Program-made: the position numbers and the translations under genes
Source of the DNA: Actinomortierella ambigua
Taxonomy: Eukaryota; Mortierellomycota; Mortierellomycetes; Mortierellales; Mortierellaceae
Assembly (NCBI GenBank): GCA_016098155.1
Contig: JAAAJB010000425.1
Location: 1-31,533 of the forward strand
Length of the DNA: 31,533 bases
Reading direction: 5' to 3'
Notes under the pieces: model-generated
The model's database searches: none
What the model was told of the DNA's origin: nothing
The model's input: the letters and a program-made list of their open reading frames with translations, nothing else
Shown here: in pieces, positions 17,901 to 29,136 of the stretch
Layout: each line of letters opens with the position of its first letter
Position numbering within the stretch: the first letter of the stretch is position 1

Positions 17901-20878
17901 CTTGGAGGGTGTCATCATCGTCATCACCATCGCCCCTCCCGTGGACCCAGAGGATGGCCGTGCGATCAATCTCGACTTTATCGCCAGATCAGAGTCCACT
18001 GGCTTTTGTGGTTGTTGCTGTTGTTGCTGCTGTCCGTTGAATACGCGCGCTTGAAAGGATCGCAGTGGCAAAGAAGAAGAACAGGGCGAAGGAGATGTTG
18101 CGGAGGAGAATGCACCTCCTCCAAGTACAGCAGCGCTACCGTTTTGACGCGTCAAGCTCTTGGAAGGCGTGAGAGGCTGCCGAGCGGGTGGTGGTGGTAG
18201 GTCTTGGGCCGAGGGCTCGTGAGGAGTTGACCGCCGCTCCAATGACTTTGATGGTAGAGCCGTCGCCGCCGCCGCTGCTGCTGCTGTGGTCATCGCGTGC
18301 GACGAGTGATTGGAGAGCGGTAATGGCTGGATATTCTCCTTGTCCTGTCCAGGCTCGGGGGATAAGAGCGACGCCTGGCTTTGTTTTGGTTTTGTCTTTT
18401 CTTTCTTCTCCTTTTCCTTTTCCTTTGCCCCTGCTGCTACGGGTGTCGTCGCCATCACCGCAGCCGCTGCCGTCGTCTGTCCGAGTTCCTCTCGCTTCTT
18501 AATCGCCGCCTCCAACGTCGATGCGGTTTCTGCCATGACACGGATCAGCTCCTCTTGCTGCTGTTGCTGAACCCGCTTGAGCTCCTCCAATTGGTCCATC
18601 TGACGTTGCTGCAGCTCCTTGAGCGCTCGTTCTTGTTGGGTCTTCAATTCCTCCTGTGCATGCGGAAGGCCTGCCAGGTCCACCAAGGACTTGCTGTTTG
18701 TGTTATCGACGCTGCCCTCTTGGATTGAGGATTGGAGCTTTGTAGCTGGGTGGTCCAGGGGCGATTTTTGACGTAGCATCGCCAACTCGCTCTCCTGGCC
18801 CGCCCCAGATCGCTTGGTCGTGGATGGCTGGTCAACTCTGACAACGTGTCGTCGGCCTTGGTCCGTGACGACTGTCTTGTAGTACCGAACGCCTTTGGGT
18901 GGCAATGACGATGACGACAACGACGACAACAATCCAATACTCCTCTTTTGCACCAAAGGCTCCTCCTCTTTCAGAAACGTAGTTGTCTTTGTCTCCATCT
19001 CGGTCTCCGATTCTGTTGCGTCCTCATTGGTGATGCGGGTGGTACGCCGTCGCCTCATCAAAGCAGTGTTTGTACGACCTGTCGAGGGACTGCGTGGCTG
19101 ACTCAATATTAAAGAGGACGAGGACGAGGACGAGTCATCACTGTCGAGCTCCTTCTGCTGCTCTTTTTGTTGCTGAAGTAATCTGAGCTCGTGCAGATCG
19201 TCGTCCAACAACTCTTCCGCGATATGCATCGGTTGCTCCTGCAGCTCATGATTCAGTTTGTACTGTGCAAGCTCAAGACGCGTCCTGAGTCGTCTCGAAT
19301 GCTATAATTTAAAACGAAGAGAGATAGTGCCGTGATTAGATATGGAAAGGTCGTCATGTAAACCACCGAACAAAAAAAAACGATATTCGGTCAATTGACG
19401 TGGTCCCTGCATTGTTTGTGGTGAGGGGCGAGAGAGGAGGAGGAGGGGGTGCGATGGGGACGATAGAAATAACAACGCGGGGAGGGAGGGAGAGGGGAGA
19501 TGGGGATAAGAATGAGGTTTCTCTTTTTGTTTTTTTTCCCAAGGGAGAGAGAAAACTACCACACCCTCCTCGTTGCACCGCACACTTGAAGATTATCTTT
19601 TTTTACCTGGGCCACTCTCAGACGATGAAGGATCCGTCGCTTGCCTTCGGCATCGCGCTGCTCGTTCTCTGCCGTGATCTGAGCCGCGAGCCACTGGGCC
19701 TGTTGGCGAAGAATGGTCTTTCGATATCGCCGCTTGGGCTTTTTGCCACTGCTACCTCCATCTCCACCACCACCACCATCACCATTGCTCGTGGGGAAGT
19801 TTTCGAAATCTGGAAAGCCATCGGGTGCGGTAGGCAGTGGGAGCGACGACCGTGGTAATGTAGACGAGGATTTGTCTTTGCGTCTCAGAGTCGACTTTGC
19901 GCGCGAGTGGGTCTCTGAACCGCTCTGGTCCAAGGCATTGTTGTCGTATTTGTTATTGGTACTGCAGTGGCTGCTATTCCTGTTGTGGTGGGTGGTGGAC
20001 TTTGTAGAGCCAAAAGTCGATAGTTTAGCAGGAGATTGGCGGTATACTGCCCCTGGCTTTGGCTGAGACTCGTCCACCACCAGGCGGGAGGTTTTCTGAG
20101 AGGGTGCAGGGGCCAGTGAGGAGTTGCTCCGCCTTGGTGTAGGAGCAGGGGCAAGAGGGGGAGGAGTGGGCGAAGGTTTTCGTTGTTGTTGTTGTTGTAG
20201 CAGTGGTGGTGGTGGTGGTGGTGGTGGAAGAGGAGGAGGCGAGGGTTTTTGTTGCTGTTGCTGTTGTTGGGGCCGTGATACGGCTGGGATGGGTGGTGGG
20301 AGTGGCGGTTGTTGCTGCTGCTTTTGTTGTTGTTGTTGTTGTTGTTGTTGTTGCTGTTGTTGCTGCTGTTGCTGCTGTTGCTGATGCTGTTGCTGTTGTT
20401 GCTGCTGTTGCTGTTGTCTGAGAGCTGTTGTCGGTGTGGGAGTCGGGGTACGATGAAGCGCACTGCGCGGGTCTTCGTCCTCCTCGGTGGCAGCATCGTC
20501 GTCACCATCGTCCTCGTCGTCGCCATCGGCATCGGTGTACTGGGTCATGGCAGCCTGGGTGATCTGGAGTTGACGCTGCTCCCCCAGCAGACGCGCCTGG
20601 CGCTCCTGGACGAGTTGCTCCTGAAGGTACTGGAGCAGCATTTGGCGATGCAGAGTGACCTGGTGGAGATGCTTGCGCTGTAGCTCTTGCAGCTCCTGCA
20701 GCTGCTGTTGCTTGAGGCGCTCGCGTAATTGGTCGGACAGGTCGTTTGCGGAAGGAATGCGCCTCAGCTGGTGGTCATTAGAGCTGGATGACTGGCGGGT
20801 GGTGGCCAATGCGGTAGTGCCAGCAGCACCAACAACAGTGGCCACCGCGTCAGCCAGCAGCTGGTCCAGATTGGACAT
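14964..20878 (-). CDS. Very large low-complexity polyQ protein of unknown function, two exons, about 1,869 aa
   Basis: Exon 1 is 20878-19607 and exon 2 is 19301-14964. The 305-bp intron has a GTAAAA donor and TATAG acceptor in phase 0, and the exons total 1,870 codons. Residues about 50-112 are a Gln/Leu-rich region with coiled-coil potential. An acidic patch follows at about 115-137, then polyglutamine at about 155-190 and a proline-rich stretch of polyP and polyQ blocks. The only compact, conserved-looking part is a basic helical block straddling the intron: RRYRKTILRQQAQWLAAQIT starting near 383, then HSRRLRTRLELAQYKLNHE at 425-443. Most of the remaining 1,400 residues are Ser, Thr, Ala, Gln or His runs, with a Met-Pro tract near 1245-1280 and acidic clusters. 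No catalytic domain, zinc finger or membrane span is visible. A scaffold or transcription-associated nuclear protein is conceivable, but I do not recognise it. Confidence 0.75.
16735..16835 (-). repeat. Short coding repeat encoding Met-Pro dipeptides
   Basis: On the minus strand a run of ATGCC-type units encodes MPMGMPMPMPMEMPMQMP and continues in the same style. It is a coding minisatellite of 6-12 bp units within exon 2 of the large gene. Confidence 0.85.
20150..20425 (-). repeat. CAA/CAG trinucleotide repeat coding polyglutamine
   Basis: A (CAR)n array on the minus strand, densest at about 20310-20415, encodes an uninterrupted-looking Gln tract broken by single His and Lys codons. Smaller Q and P blocks flank it. 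CAA and CAG are mixed, so the array is not a pure triplet repeat. Confidence 0.9.
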
Positions 20879-21260
20879 TTAGGAGGGGGGAGAGAGAGAA
20901 AGAGAGTGATAGATAGAAACAGAGGCAGGTTGGCAGGGGAGGGGAGAGGATAGGTAGAGGAACGTGAGGGTAAATAGAAGAGAGAGTGAGAGAGAGAGTG
21001 AGGTGGAGAGAGTGGATGGATGGATGGATGGATGGTGGGTGGGTGAAGAACGAATGGGGGGGGGGGTGGATAAACAAGCAATAGCAACAGCAGCAGGACG
21101 CGACAAAAAAAACACTACAGGGCCACTACCGACGACTGTCAGAGGACTGCTTTTTTTTTATTGTTCACCGCGTTGTTCTACTTCATGCAGAAAAAAAAAA
21201 AAGAAAAACTGCCTTTGCCACAATACATTCCAACGCAGACAAATTACATTCACATACACC
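20879..21260. promoter_or_regulatory. 382-bp divergent promoter between the large gene and RVB1
   Basis: Both start codons face outward. On the plus strand the left half is GA-rich (mirrored as CT-rich for the minus gene), with a (GGAT)n tract at about 21012-21034 and a G-run at about 21056-21066. The RVB1 side contains a T-run (21151-21159) and an A-run (21190-21201). A bidirectional promoter is the simplest reading; no factor site was identified. Confidence 0.55.
21012..21034. repeat. (GGAT)n tract
   Basis: About five and a half GGAT units lie in the divergent promoter, followed by GGTG and a G-run. Confidence 0.85.
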
Positions 21261-22931
<1,671 letters not shown>

Positions 22932-23088
22932 AATCTTTTTCTTTTCTCTCTTTCATTCTGTCTTTCCTTCCTTCCTTCCAATTTTTTTGGGTACCTTTCT
23001 TTCTCAATTCACTCTCTCATTGTTCCATAATCTCTTGTGTACCCTATCGTGCAATCGCAAGGCCTTTGTTATTTTTGTTTGATTTGCT

Positions 23089-23094
23089 AATAAA
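23089..23094 (+). terminator. AATAAA poly(A) signal of RVB1
   Basis: A canonical AATAAA lies 158 bp after the RVB1 stop and is followed within 10 bp by an A-run. It lies between the two convergent genes. Confidence 0.6.
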
Positions 23095-23233
23095 CAGAAA
23101 AAAAAAACTGCGATATTATTTTTGTAAGAAGGGCTAGTGTACAGGGTGCAACTGGCCATAAAAAAATGTCCAGCAGTATACTAAAAAAGTAGGAAAATCA
23201 AGGAGGAGAACTGGTCCAAAAGGCTAAAGGTTT

Positions 23234-23855
23234 CTAACGCTGACCAGGCGGTCGAAGCTCCTTTGGGTAGAGCACAAGATCTCGAAGCTCGCGAGGGAGG
23301 TATCGATGGAGCAGCGACTCTAACGAGACCTTTCCATTAGTAAGGCGAAGTCTAGCAGAAAACAACAGAAAACAAAGGAGTGCGTCGGTTAACCCATCAA
23401 ACCAATTGTGGACGACAATATTCTCACTTTTCTGCGTGAACAGTACAGCGGGATGGTAGATAGGACGAATTACCTCCGCATCAAGCATTCAACGTCTGCG
23501 TCATCGATTGTCCGACGACCTGCATGTGTAGCAAACGCTGCCAGATCGCTCGACACTTGTTCAAAAAACAAATGGGATCTAAGAATGGATGGTTAAAAAA
23601 AAAAAAAAAAAAAAAAAAGAGGGAGTGGGAGGGATGATCCATGGAGCGAAGGAGAGAGGACGGACAGGTTTGGATCAAGAGGGAAAAAAGCGGATCAACA
23701 CCTCGAGTTGACACGTTGCAATTCATGGACGCGACGTGCAATAGGATATCACTTTTTTCGACTAACAACGAAATGTGTCGTTTACCTTGATCTCCAGTCT
23801 CATACCCTATCATGATATTGGAGAGGACGTGACAAAAAAGTCGATTAGATGACAT
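23234..23855 (-). CDS. CENP-T: CENP-T/Cnn1-like histone-fold kinetochore protein (C-terminal exons; 5' end uncertain)
   Basis: The last two exons are firm: 23578-23474 and 23351-23234, with a 122-bp intron (donor GTAATT, acceptor CTAG). Together they encode [29 protein letters not shown] and [19 protein letters not shown], then [15 protein letters not shown] to the stop. This is the second half of the CENP-T histone fold: the long helix, the RKTI-D-DV-LM signature, and the extra C-terminal helices ending in the LP(R/L)E motif of fungal Cnn1/Cnp20. The upstream part ([17 protein letters not shown]) fits the first helix and loop. The junction between it and 23578 is unresolved, because the only acceptor needs a phase-2 donor and the best candidate (GTCCTC near 23660) is weak. 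The Met at 23855 is the best internal start in frame. Fungal CENP-T usually has a long disordered N-terminus binding Ndc80, so more 5' exons may exist. CENP-T pairs with CENP-W on centromeric DNA. Confidence 0.75.
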
Positions 23856-25211
23856 TGCGCATTAGATGAAGGTTCTCTTTTTCTCGCTCGGTGGCTCCGT
23901 CTTGTCATCTGCAGCATCATTGCGTGGACAAGCAGGGCGCATAGCGATGAGAGATGCGGGTCTTACCATGATGGATACTGTCTAGTCGTCTGAATGATGG
24001 TGATGGAGATGTTTGGGTGGTAGCAGAGAGAGGAGTTGAAGAATCCTATCAAATGTCCCCGAGAAATGTCAAAGGACGCGACCGTGAGCGAGAGCGAATG
24101 AGTTGATGCCGCTCCGAGAGGAAGAGGGGGGGGGGAGTGAAGAGGTGAGGAGTGATGGAGGACAGTAAGAGAAAGAGAGAGAGGGGCAGAGAGAAAGAGA
24201 AAGAGAGCAGAGGCTTGATTCCCTTTACAGACAGATGGACTAGTAGCAAAAAGAAAGGATGCAAATGCTAATTTCAGATGGACTTTCATCTATCCTGGCT
24301 GACTGGCAGCACTGGCCTTCGCAGGTCGTGGGGGAAGGGGACCGTCACTTTTACAAGTCAGCACATATGAGAGGGTGCCTGAGAGAGGACACCACCAATT
24401 TCGCCACGTCACGTTCAGAGAAGAATTTAAATTGGTGCCACTTCGCGTGGTCTTGCGTCTCTCTACCAACGCCAACGGGGCCACACTTCTGCGTAACTCC
24501 TTGGGATATTGGCCGAGATTGCCAAGCCATACCTTCCATCCTTGCGAGTAAGAACAGCTCTATCATCCAACACCTCCAAGCCATGTATACATACTACTGC
24601 CACATCACTGTTTCTCTGCTTAGGCACTACTCCAGCGGTGGAGGGGGGTCGCAAGAACACTCGGAATCTCAAGCTATCTCTTGAGTAATATCCTCTCGAG
24701 AGCTCCGAGGGGATCATGACAAGATACCAGACATCTTATAATCCATGGCAAAAGCAAGGGAGCGTCTGTGCAATCATCCTTGTCCGCAAGACCTTTGTCA
24801 CGGTTGTTGTCAAGGTTCCATAGCAACCTCGGGCGTATTCATCATCTGTTTTGATTTTCACAGACCGTTCTCTTCTACCCCATTGTTGCATGCTTCTTTT
24901 CGGCCTTGAATGTTTTCCACGATACACTATCACTAAAGCCCTCACCCCCCCCCCTTTTTTTTGTATCGTCTTCAATACATACAAGACCCTATACGCGCGA
25001 TCTGAAGGGTGTATCCGAAGGATCGTGAAAAGAGTAAATGTAGTGGGACATAACCAAAGAGTGATTGTGGGTGCCAAAGAACACTGTCATTTTATAGCAA
25101 ATGAATTGAATAGTGGAATGATATACGGGTGTGCAGGAGTAGATGCTGTTGAAAAACCGACTCGCTGGGCCTATGAGTGCACTGCAAGTCCGTAATACAA
25201 GACAAAAAAAA
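23856..25211. other. Intergenic 1.36 kb between CENP-T-like gene and first kinase
   Basis: The left part probably holds the promoter and possibly 5' exons of the CENP-T-like gene. The minus strand shows ATG followed at once by a GTAAGA donor near 23966-23971, and a CTGCAG acceptor near 23911. A GA-rich tract at about 24120-24210 mirrors as CT-rich on the minus strand. The right part (24260-25200) has open frames on both strands without domains and may include the 3' UTR of the kinase gene. I see no supportable gene. Confidence 0.45.
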
Positions 25212-27861
25212 TTATTCCTCGTGCTTTTGAAGCAACGAGAATCGAGCGTAAATGTCTGTGTAACCCTGAAAAGCAGCCTTACGGTACCATGCAATCGCCA
25301 CCTCAACATTCTTTGCCACCCCAAGGCCCGTCTCATACATTCGACCCAGGTTGTACTGTGCCGCTGCATATCCTTGGTCGGCCCCTTGCTGGTACAATGA
25401 GATAACTTCGGAAAGGCCAGTGTCTGGTCGTCGGCTAAGGTAATGAGAACCAGTCAACGATTGGATGTGAAGGTGTGTACTTGGGTCCCACGTCTTAGCT
25501 GCCTCCCTGAACAAACGAAGAGCCTCATCGCCATCAAGATCGAGCCCAAGATCAAGCTCATACATCGCGGCGAGGTTGAAGACCGCACGTGAATTTTGCT
25601 GAACAGCGCTTCGACTATGCCACAGGGATGCCAAGCGATCGCTCTGTTCAACTGCGGTGCCTAAATCGTACAGCCATCCAACTATGGTTTGTGCCTCCGC
25701 ATCCCCATGCTCGGCTGCTTTGATGAGCCACTTGAACGCGTCTACGAAGCTCCGCTCAACCCTATCACCTTTCATAAACATCAAACCAAGACGCCTTTGA
25801 GCCTCGAAATGGCCTTGCTCAGCTGCCTTAATGTACCACTTGATCGTCTCTGTACCGCCCCGGTCAACCATCTTTCCATACTTGTACATGCAGCCAAGAC
25901 AGAATTGCGCTACCATGACCCCTTGTTCCGCTGCCTTGATAAGCCATTGGCTTACTTCTGGCTTCAGCACAAGCACATTGGAAATCCCCTGTCCTGCCGC
26001 CTCAGTGAACCACTTGGCTGCCATATCGTCACTCTGTTCAACACCGCGTCCTTCCTTATACATAGAGCCAAGCTCGAATTGCGCTGCCTGGCTCCCTTGC
26101 TCTGCTGCCTTGGTGAACCACCTGACCGCCTCGGTTATGCTATGCTCCACCCGCTGTCCTGCATCGTACACTGAACCAAGGTGAATTTGTGAACGGAGAC
26201 TGCCCTGCTCTGCCGCCAGAGTGAGCCACTTGATGGCCTCGGTATCGTTCTTCCCGGCCTCTTGTCCATCCCAGTACAACATCCCGAGGTCGTGTTGCGC
26301 TGCCATATTCCCGTTTTGTGCTGCCATGTTGAGCCACCTGAGTGCCTCCTCATCGCTTTGCTTCACATTTCGACCAAGAGAGTACCATTGCCACAGCGTG
26401 TACTGTGCGTCGCATTGCCCTAAATCAGCTGCGCTGTGGTACCATCTCGATGCCTCCTCATCGTTCCGCTTGACACCACGACCATCGTCATACATGCTGC
26501 CAATCTGAAATTGAGCCGATGCACTGCCTCCATCCGCCGCTCGTAGATACCATGATGCAGCCTGTTCATCACTAGCATCGACACCCTGGCCTTGATCGTA
26601 CATCTTGGCAACACGGAGCTGTGCCACCACTGTTCCACGCGATGCCGCCAGACGATACCACCAGAAGGCGTCTTTGTCATTCTTGTCGACTCCGAGGCCA
26701 TGATCGTAGATCCATCCGAGGAACAGCTGTGCCTCGACACTTCCTTGCTTCGCCATCGTGCACATATGTGCCACAACATCGTCGTCCGTCGATGGCAATC
26801 GACCAACATGTTCGTCGGCCATCTTGCAATGAGTTTCCTTCGCTTCTAATGGGCTTTGATGGTCACGGTGTATCCCCGGCCCGCTATCTGTCATATCGGA
26901 TTTGTCGAAACTCAGGTCAACGAATTTGTCATCATCATCGGTGCTCTCCTTGGTTGTCTCAACATGGATCTGAGCCACCTCGATTGCATCTAGACGATGA
27001 GCAGGATCCTGATGCCAGCATTGCTCTGCCAACGAACGATATTCGGCCGGGGTGTCATCTGGGAAAGTTTCACGCTCACCTTTGCCAACAGCCAGAGTGA
27101 CAAAGGCATCATTGTCCATGTCTTTGAAGGGTCGCACACAGCTGGCCGCCATCTCCCACATCACTATTCCGAGTGCATATACATCCGACTTGACCGTGTA
27201 CACTGGCTTCTTGGCGACCAGAAGCTCCGGAGCAATCCATCGGAGTGTCCCTAACAGACTGGCTCTTGACTGGCTACCGCCTCTCATTGATGCGAGAGTC
27301 ATCGACCTAATCTGCGCCAATCCAAAATCCGCCAGCTTGACCTCCATGTGTTTGGTGAGGAGCACATTGGCACTCTTGAGGTCGCGATGGAGGATTCCTT
27401 CTTGATGGATGAAGGCAAGACCAAGAGCAATTTCGCTCGCGAGCCGTCTCTTGGTCGTCCAATCATCGATAGCGAGATGTCTGTTGAGAATGGCGTGCTC
27501 AAGGCTCCCGTTCTCGGCCAGCTCCATGAGGAGGTAGGTACGCCCGTGCTCTTCGTGTGTTCGGTAGAACTGGATGATGTGGCGATGACGAAGTTTCTGG
27601 AGGAACGAGATCTCGGTCTGAATGGATAGCTGGGCAAGCTCGGACTGGCTGATGAAGAATGTCTTGACAGCACATGGCTGATTTCCCCAATGAGCCTTTT
27701 GCACGGAGCCATAGGCGCCCGCTCCTAGCGATTTTCCTAGGACGAGAAGAGAATGTTGGAGTGGAGCCTAAAGAAATAACAGGCAGGTAAGAGGATGTGC
27801 GATCATCAATATTCACTTGTGTGCGCGCAGACCACACTTGTGTTGGTTTCGTGTTCTCCAT
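25212..27861 (-). CDS. TKL-type protein kinase with Sel1-repeat array, two exons, about 866 aa
   Basis: Exon 2 (27767-25212) is joined to a small first exon, 27861-27817 (GTGAAT donor, 49-bp intron, TTTAG acceptor, phase 0). An alternative donor at 27837 would give a shorter exon 1. The kinase domain covers about residues 22-290. It has a Gly loop GAGAYGSV at 30-37, Lys50 in CAVK, alphaC Glu67, HRDLKSAN with Asp144, DFG at 162-164, APELL, and a TSDVYALG-like segment (KSDVYALGIVMWEMA). All catalytic residues are present. The closest style is the TKL/Ser-Thr kinases expanded in Mucoromycota and Glomeromycota. After an acidic linker come about 12-13 Sel1 repeats of 36 residues (pattern AQ..LG.MY..G.GV..s...A..WY.kAAe.G), one of them partial (SNVLVLKPEVSQ). 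Sel1 arrays are alpha-solenoids used for protein binding. No signal peptide or membrane span is visible, so a cytosolic signalling kinase is inferred. Confidence 0.88.
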
Positions 27862-29136
27862 ACCCTGGCTGAGGCTTGAGATTGAACTGAATTCATTGAG
27901 TCGAGAGAGGGTGAAAGAGAATGAGGAAACCGAGATGGAGTTTGCGAGATGAGAAGGTAGGAATGAGTTAAAGAGGTGTGGCAGTGCCAATTGTAGGTCA
28001 ATCAATGTCACATGGTTACACACTGGTAAGCATGTGTATGGGTGGCATGCCACATGCGATATAGAAGTCGGCTATATATTTTACTTCGGGTGATCATTTG
28101 CCTAGAAGGCAACGAGGCACTATGTTTGGCTGGTGGCTCACGTCTGACGTTCGTGTACTTCGGTGTTAAAGAGAGGAAGGAGTGTCTGAAGAGAGTCATT
28201 GCTCAAGCTCGAAGGTGGCACTCGACTAGTCCCTGCGACATCCTGTCCAACAAATATGCTGCAGGTCCTGCGAATACGACACTCACGATCTCCCGCCGAT
28301 CAAGAGTTCTTGAGTCCCCACGTACTCCGTCATGAACAGCGAACTGAGCTGTCTTGTTTCTCGTTTCTTTTCTTTTCTAGTCAATATACTCGCTCACGAG
28401 AGCTTCCTTAGAGAATGACTTGAAGCACCATGGGTCATTATAAGCTGACCTTTTGACTTCAAGCCCTACACTCCCCAGCTCTATTTCACTTGGTATCACT
28501 GCTCCTCCTATTTACACCTGACTTCGACAAGCTGCGCTGAAGCCCGTACAACACTTTGCCTAGCGCTCGCTAGTGCTCCCCTTCCAACTGGGGTGTAAGC
28601 CGTTGTGATTCGCTAATGGTGGCACGCTCATTGGAGCTTCCTCTTTGAGAGTTTAGCGCATCTTGAAGGGTTGGGAAACTGTTGTACAGTATAAGAGCAA
28701 GGATGGAATGACGGAGTCAACATCCATGGAAACGCTGGCAATGAGAATCGGTACGAGGAAAGCTGACGAAGAATGTAGGCCTCTTGCTGTATATTGCATT
28801 TCAACAGTGGCCGTCAACCATGAAGACTACAGTAAAAATGAAGACTCTCTTGTAGTAGTGCTCTCTGTATGGTGGTGATGGGCATTCATGTCAGATGCAT
28901 ATTTCGTGCACCAGGCCAGGGCTTGGGTGGTCAGCCTTCAATAGACGCGACGGGAGACCCACATCCAGCCCAACCACGGAGCTTTACACAACAGGAGATC
29001 GACCCCCACTGCCCACGTTGCGTTGGTGTAACCACTTGGGTGACGTCGAACAGTGACAGAGCAGTGCCTCATCTCATTCACCATCAACTCTCATCTCCAT
29101 CTTCATTCCCACACAATCCTTCACCTTACAGCATCA
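27862..29136. promoter_or_regulatory. 1.27-kb divergent intergenic region between the two kinase-Sel1 genes
   Basis: The paralogous genes start on either side and read outward, so this region must hold both promoters. A TATATATTTTA motif near 28072-28082 could serve as a TATA element for either strand. Open frames such as 28663-28878 (+) have no recognisable domain and no splice support. The two flanks do not look alike by eye, so the promoters seem to have diverged more than the kinase domains. Confidence 0.45.

Noticed and set aside
15096..18728. Many plus-strand frames across the large minus-strand gene
   Set aside because: They lie antisense to a single 4.3-kb open exon and consist of Ser, Leu, Val and Arg runs that mirror its low-complexity codons.
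20124..20683. Plus-strand open frames full of Cys, Val or Leu runs opposite the polyQ tract
   Set aside because: They are translations of the complementary TTG/CTG array of the minus-strand coding exon; homopeptides in several frames at once are the mark of a shadow.
23762..23785. A 24-bp GT...AG 'intron' in the CENP-T-like gene
   Set aside because: It is too short for a fungal spliceosomal intron and its length is a multiple of three with no stop, so it is read as exon.
24259..24684. 141-codon plus-strand frame between the CENP-T-like gene and the first kinase
   Set aside because: It has no domain, no neighbouring exons and no promoter or poly(A) support; the opposite strand is equally open.
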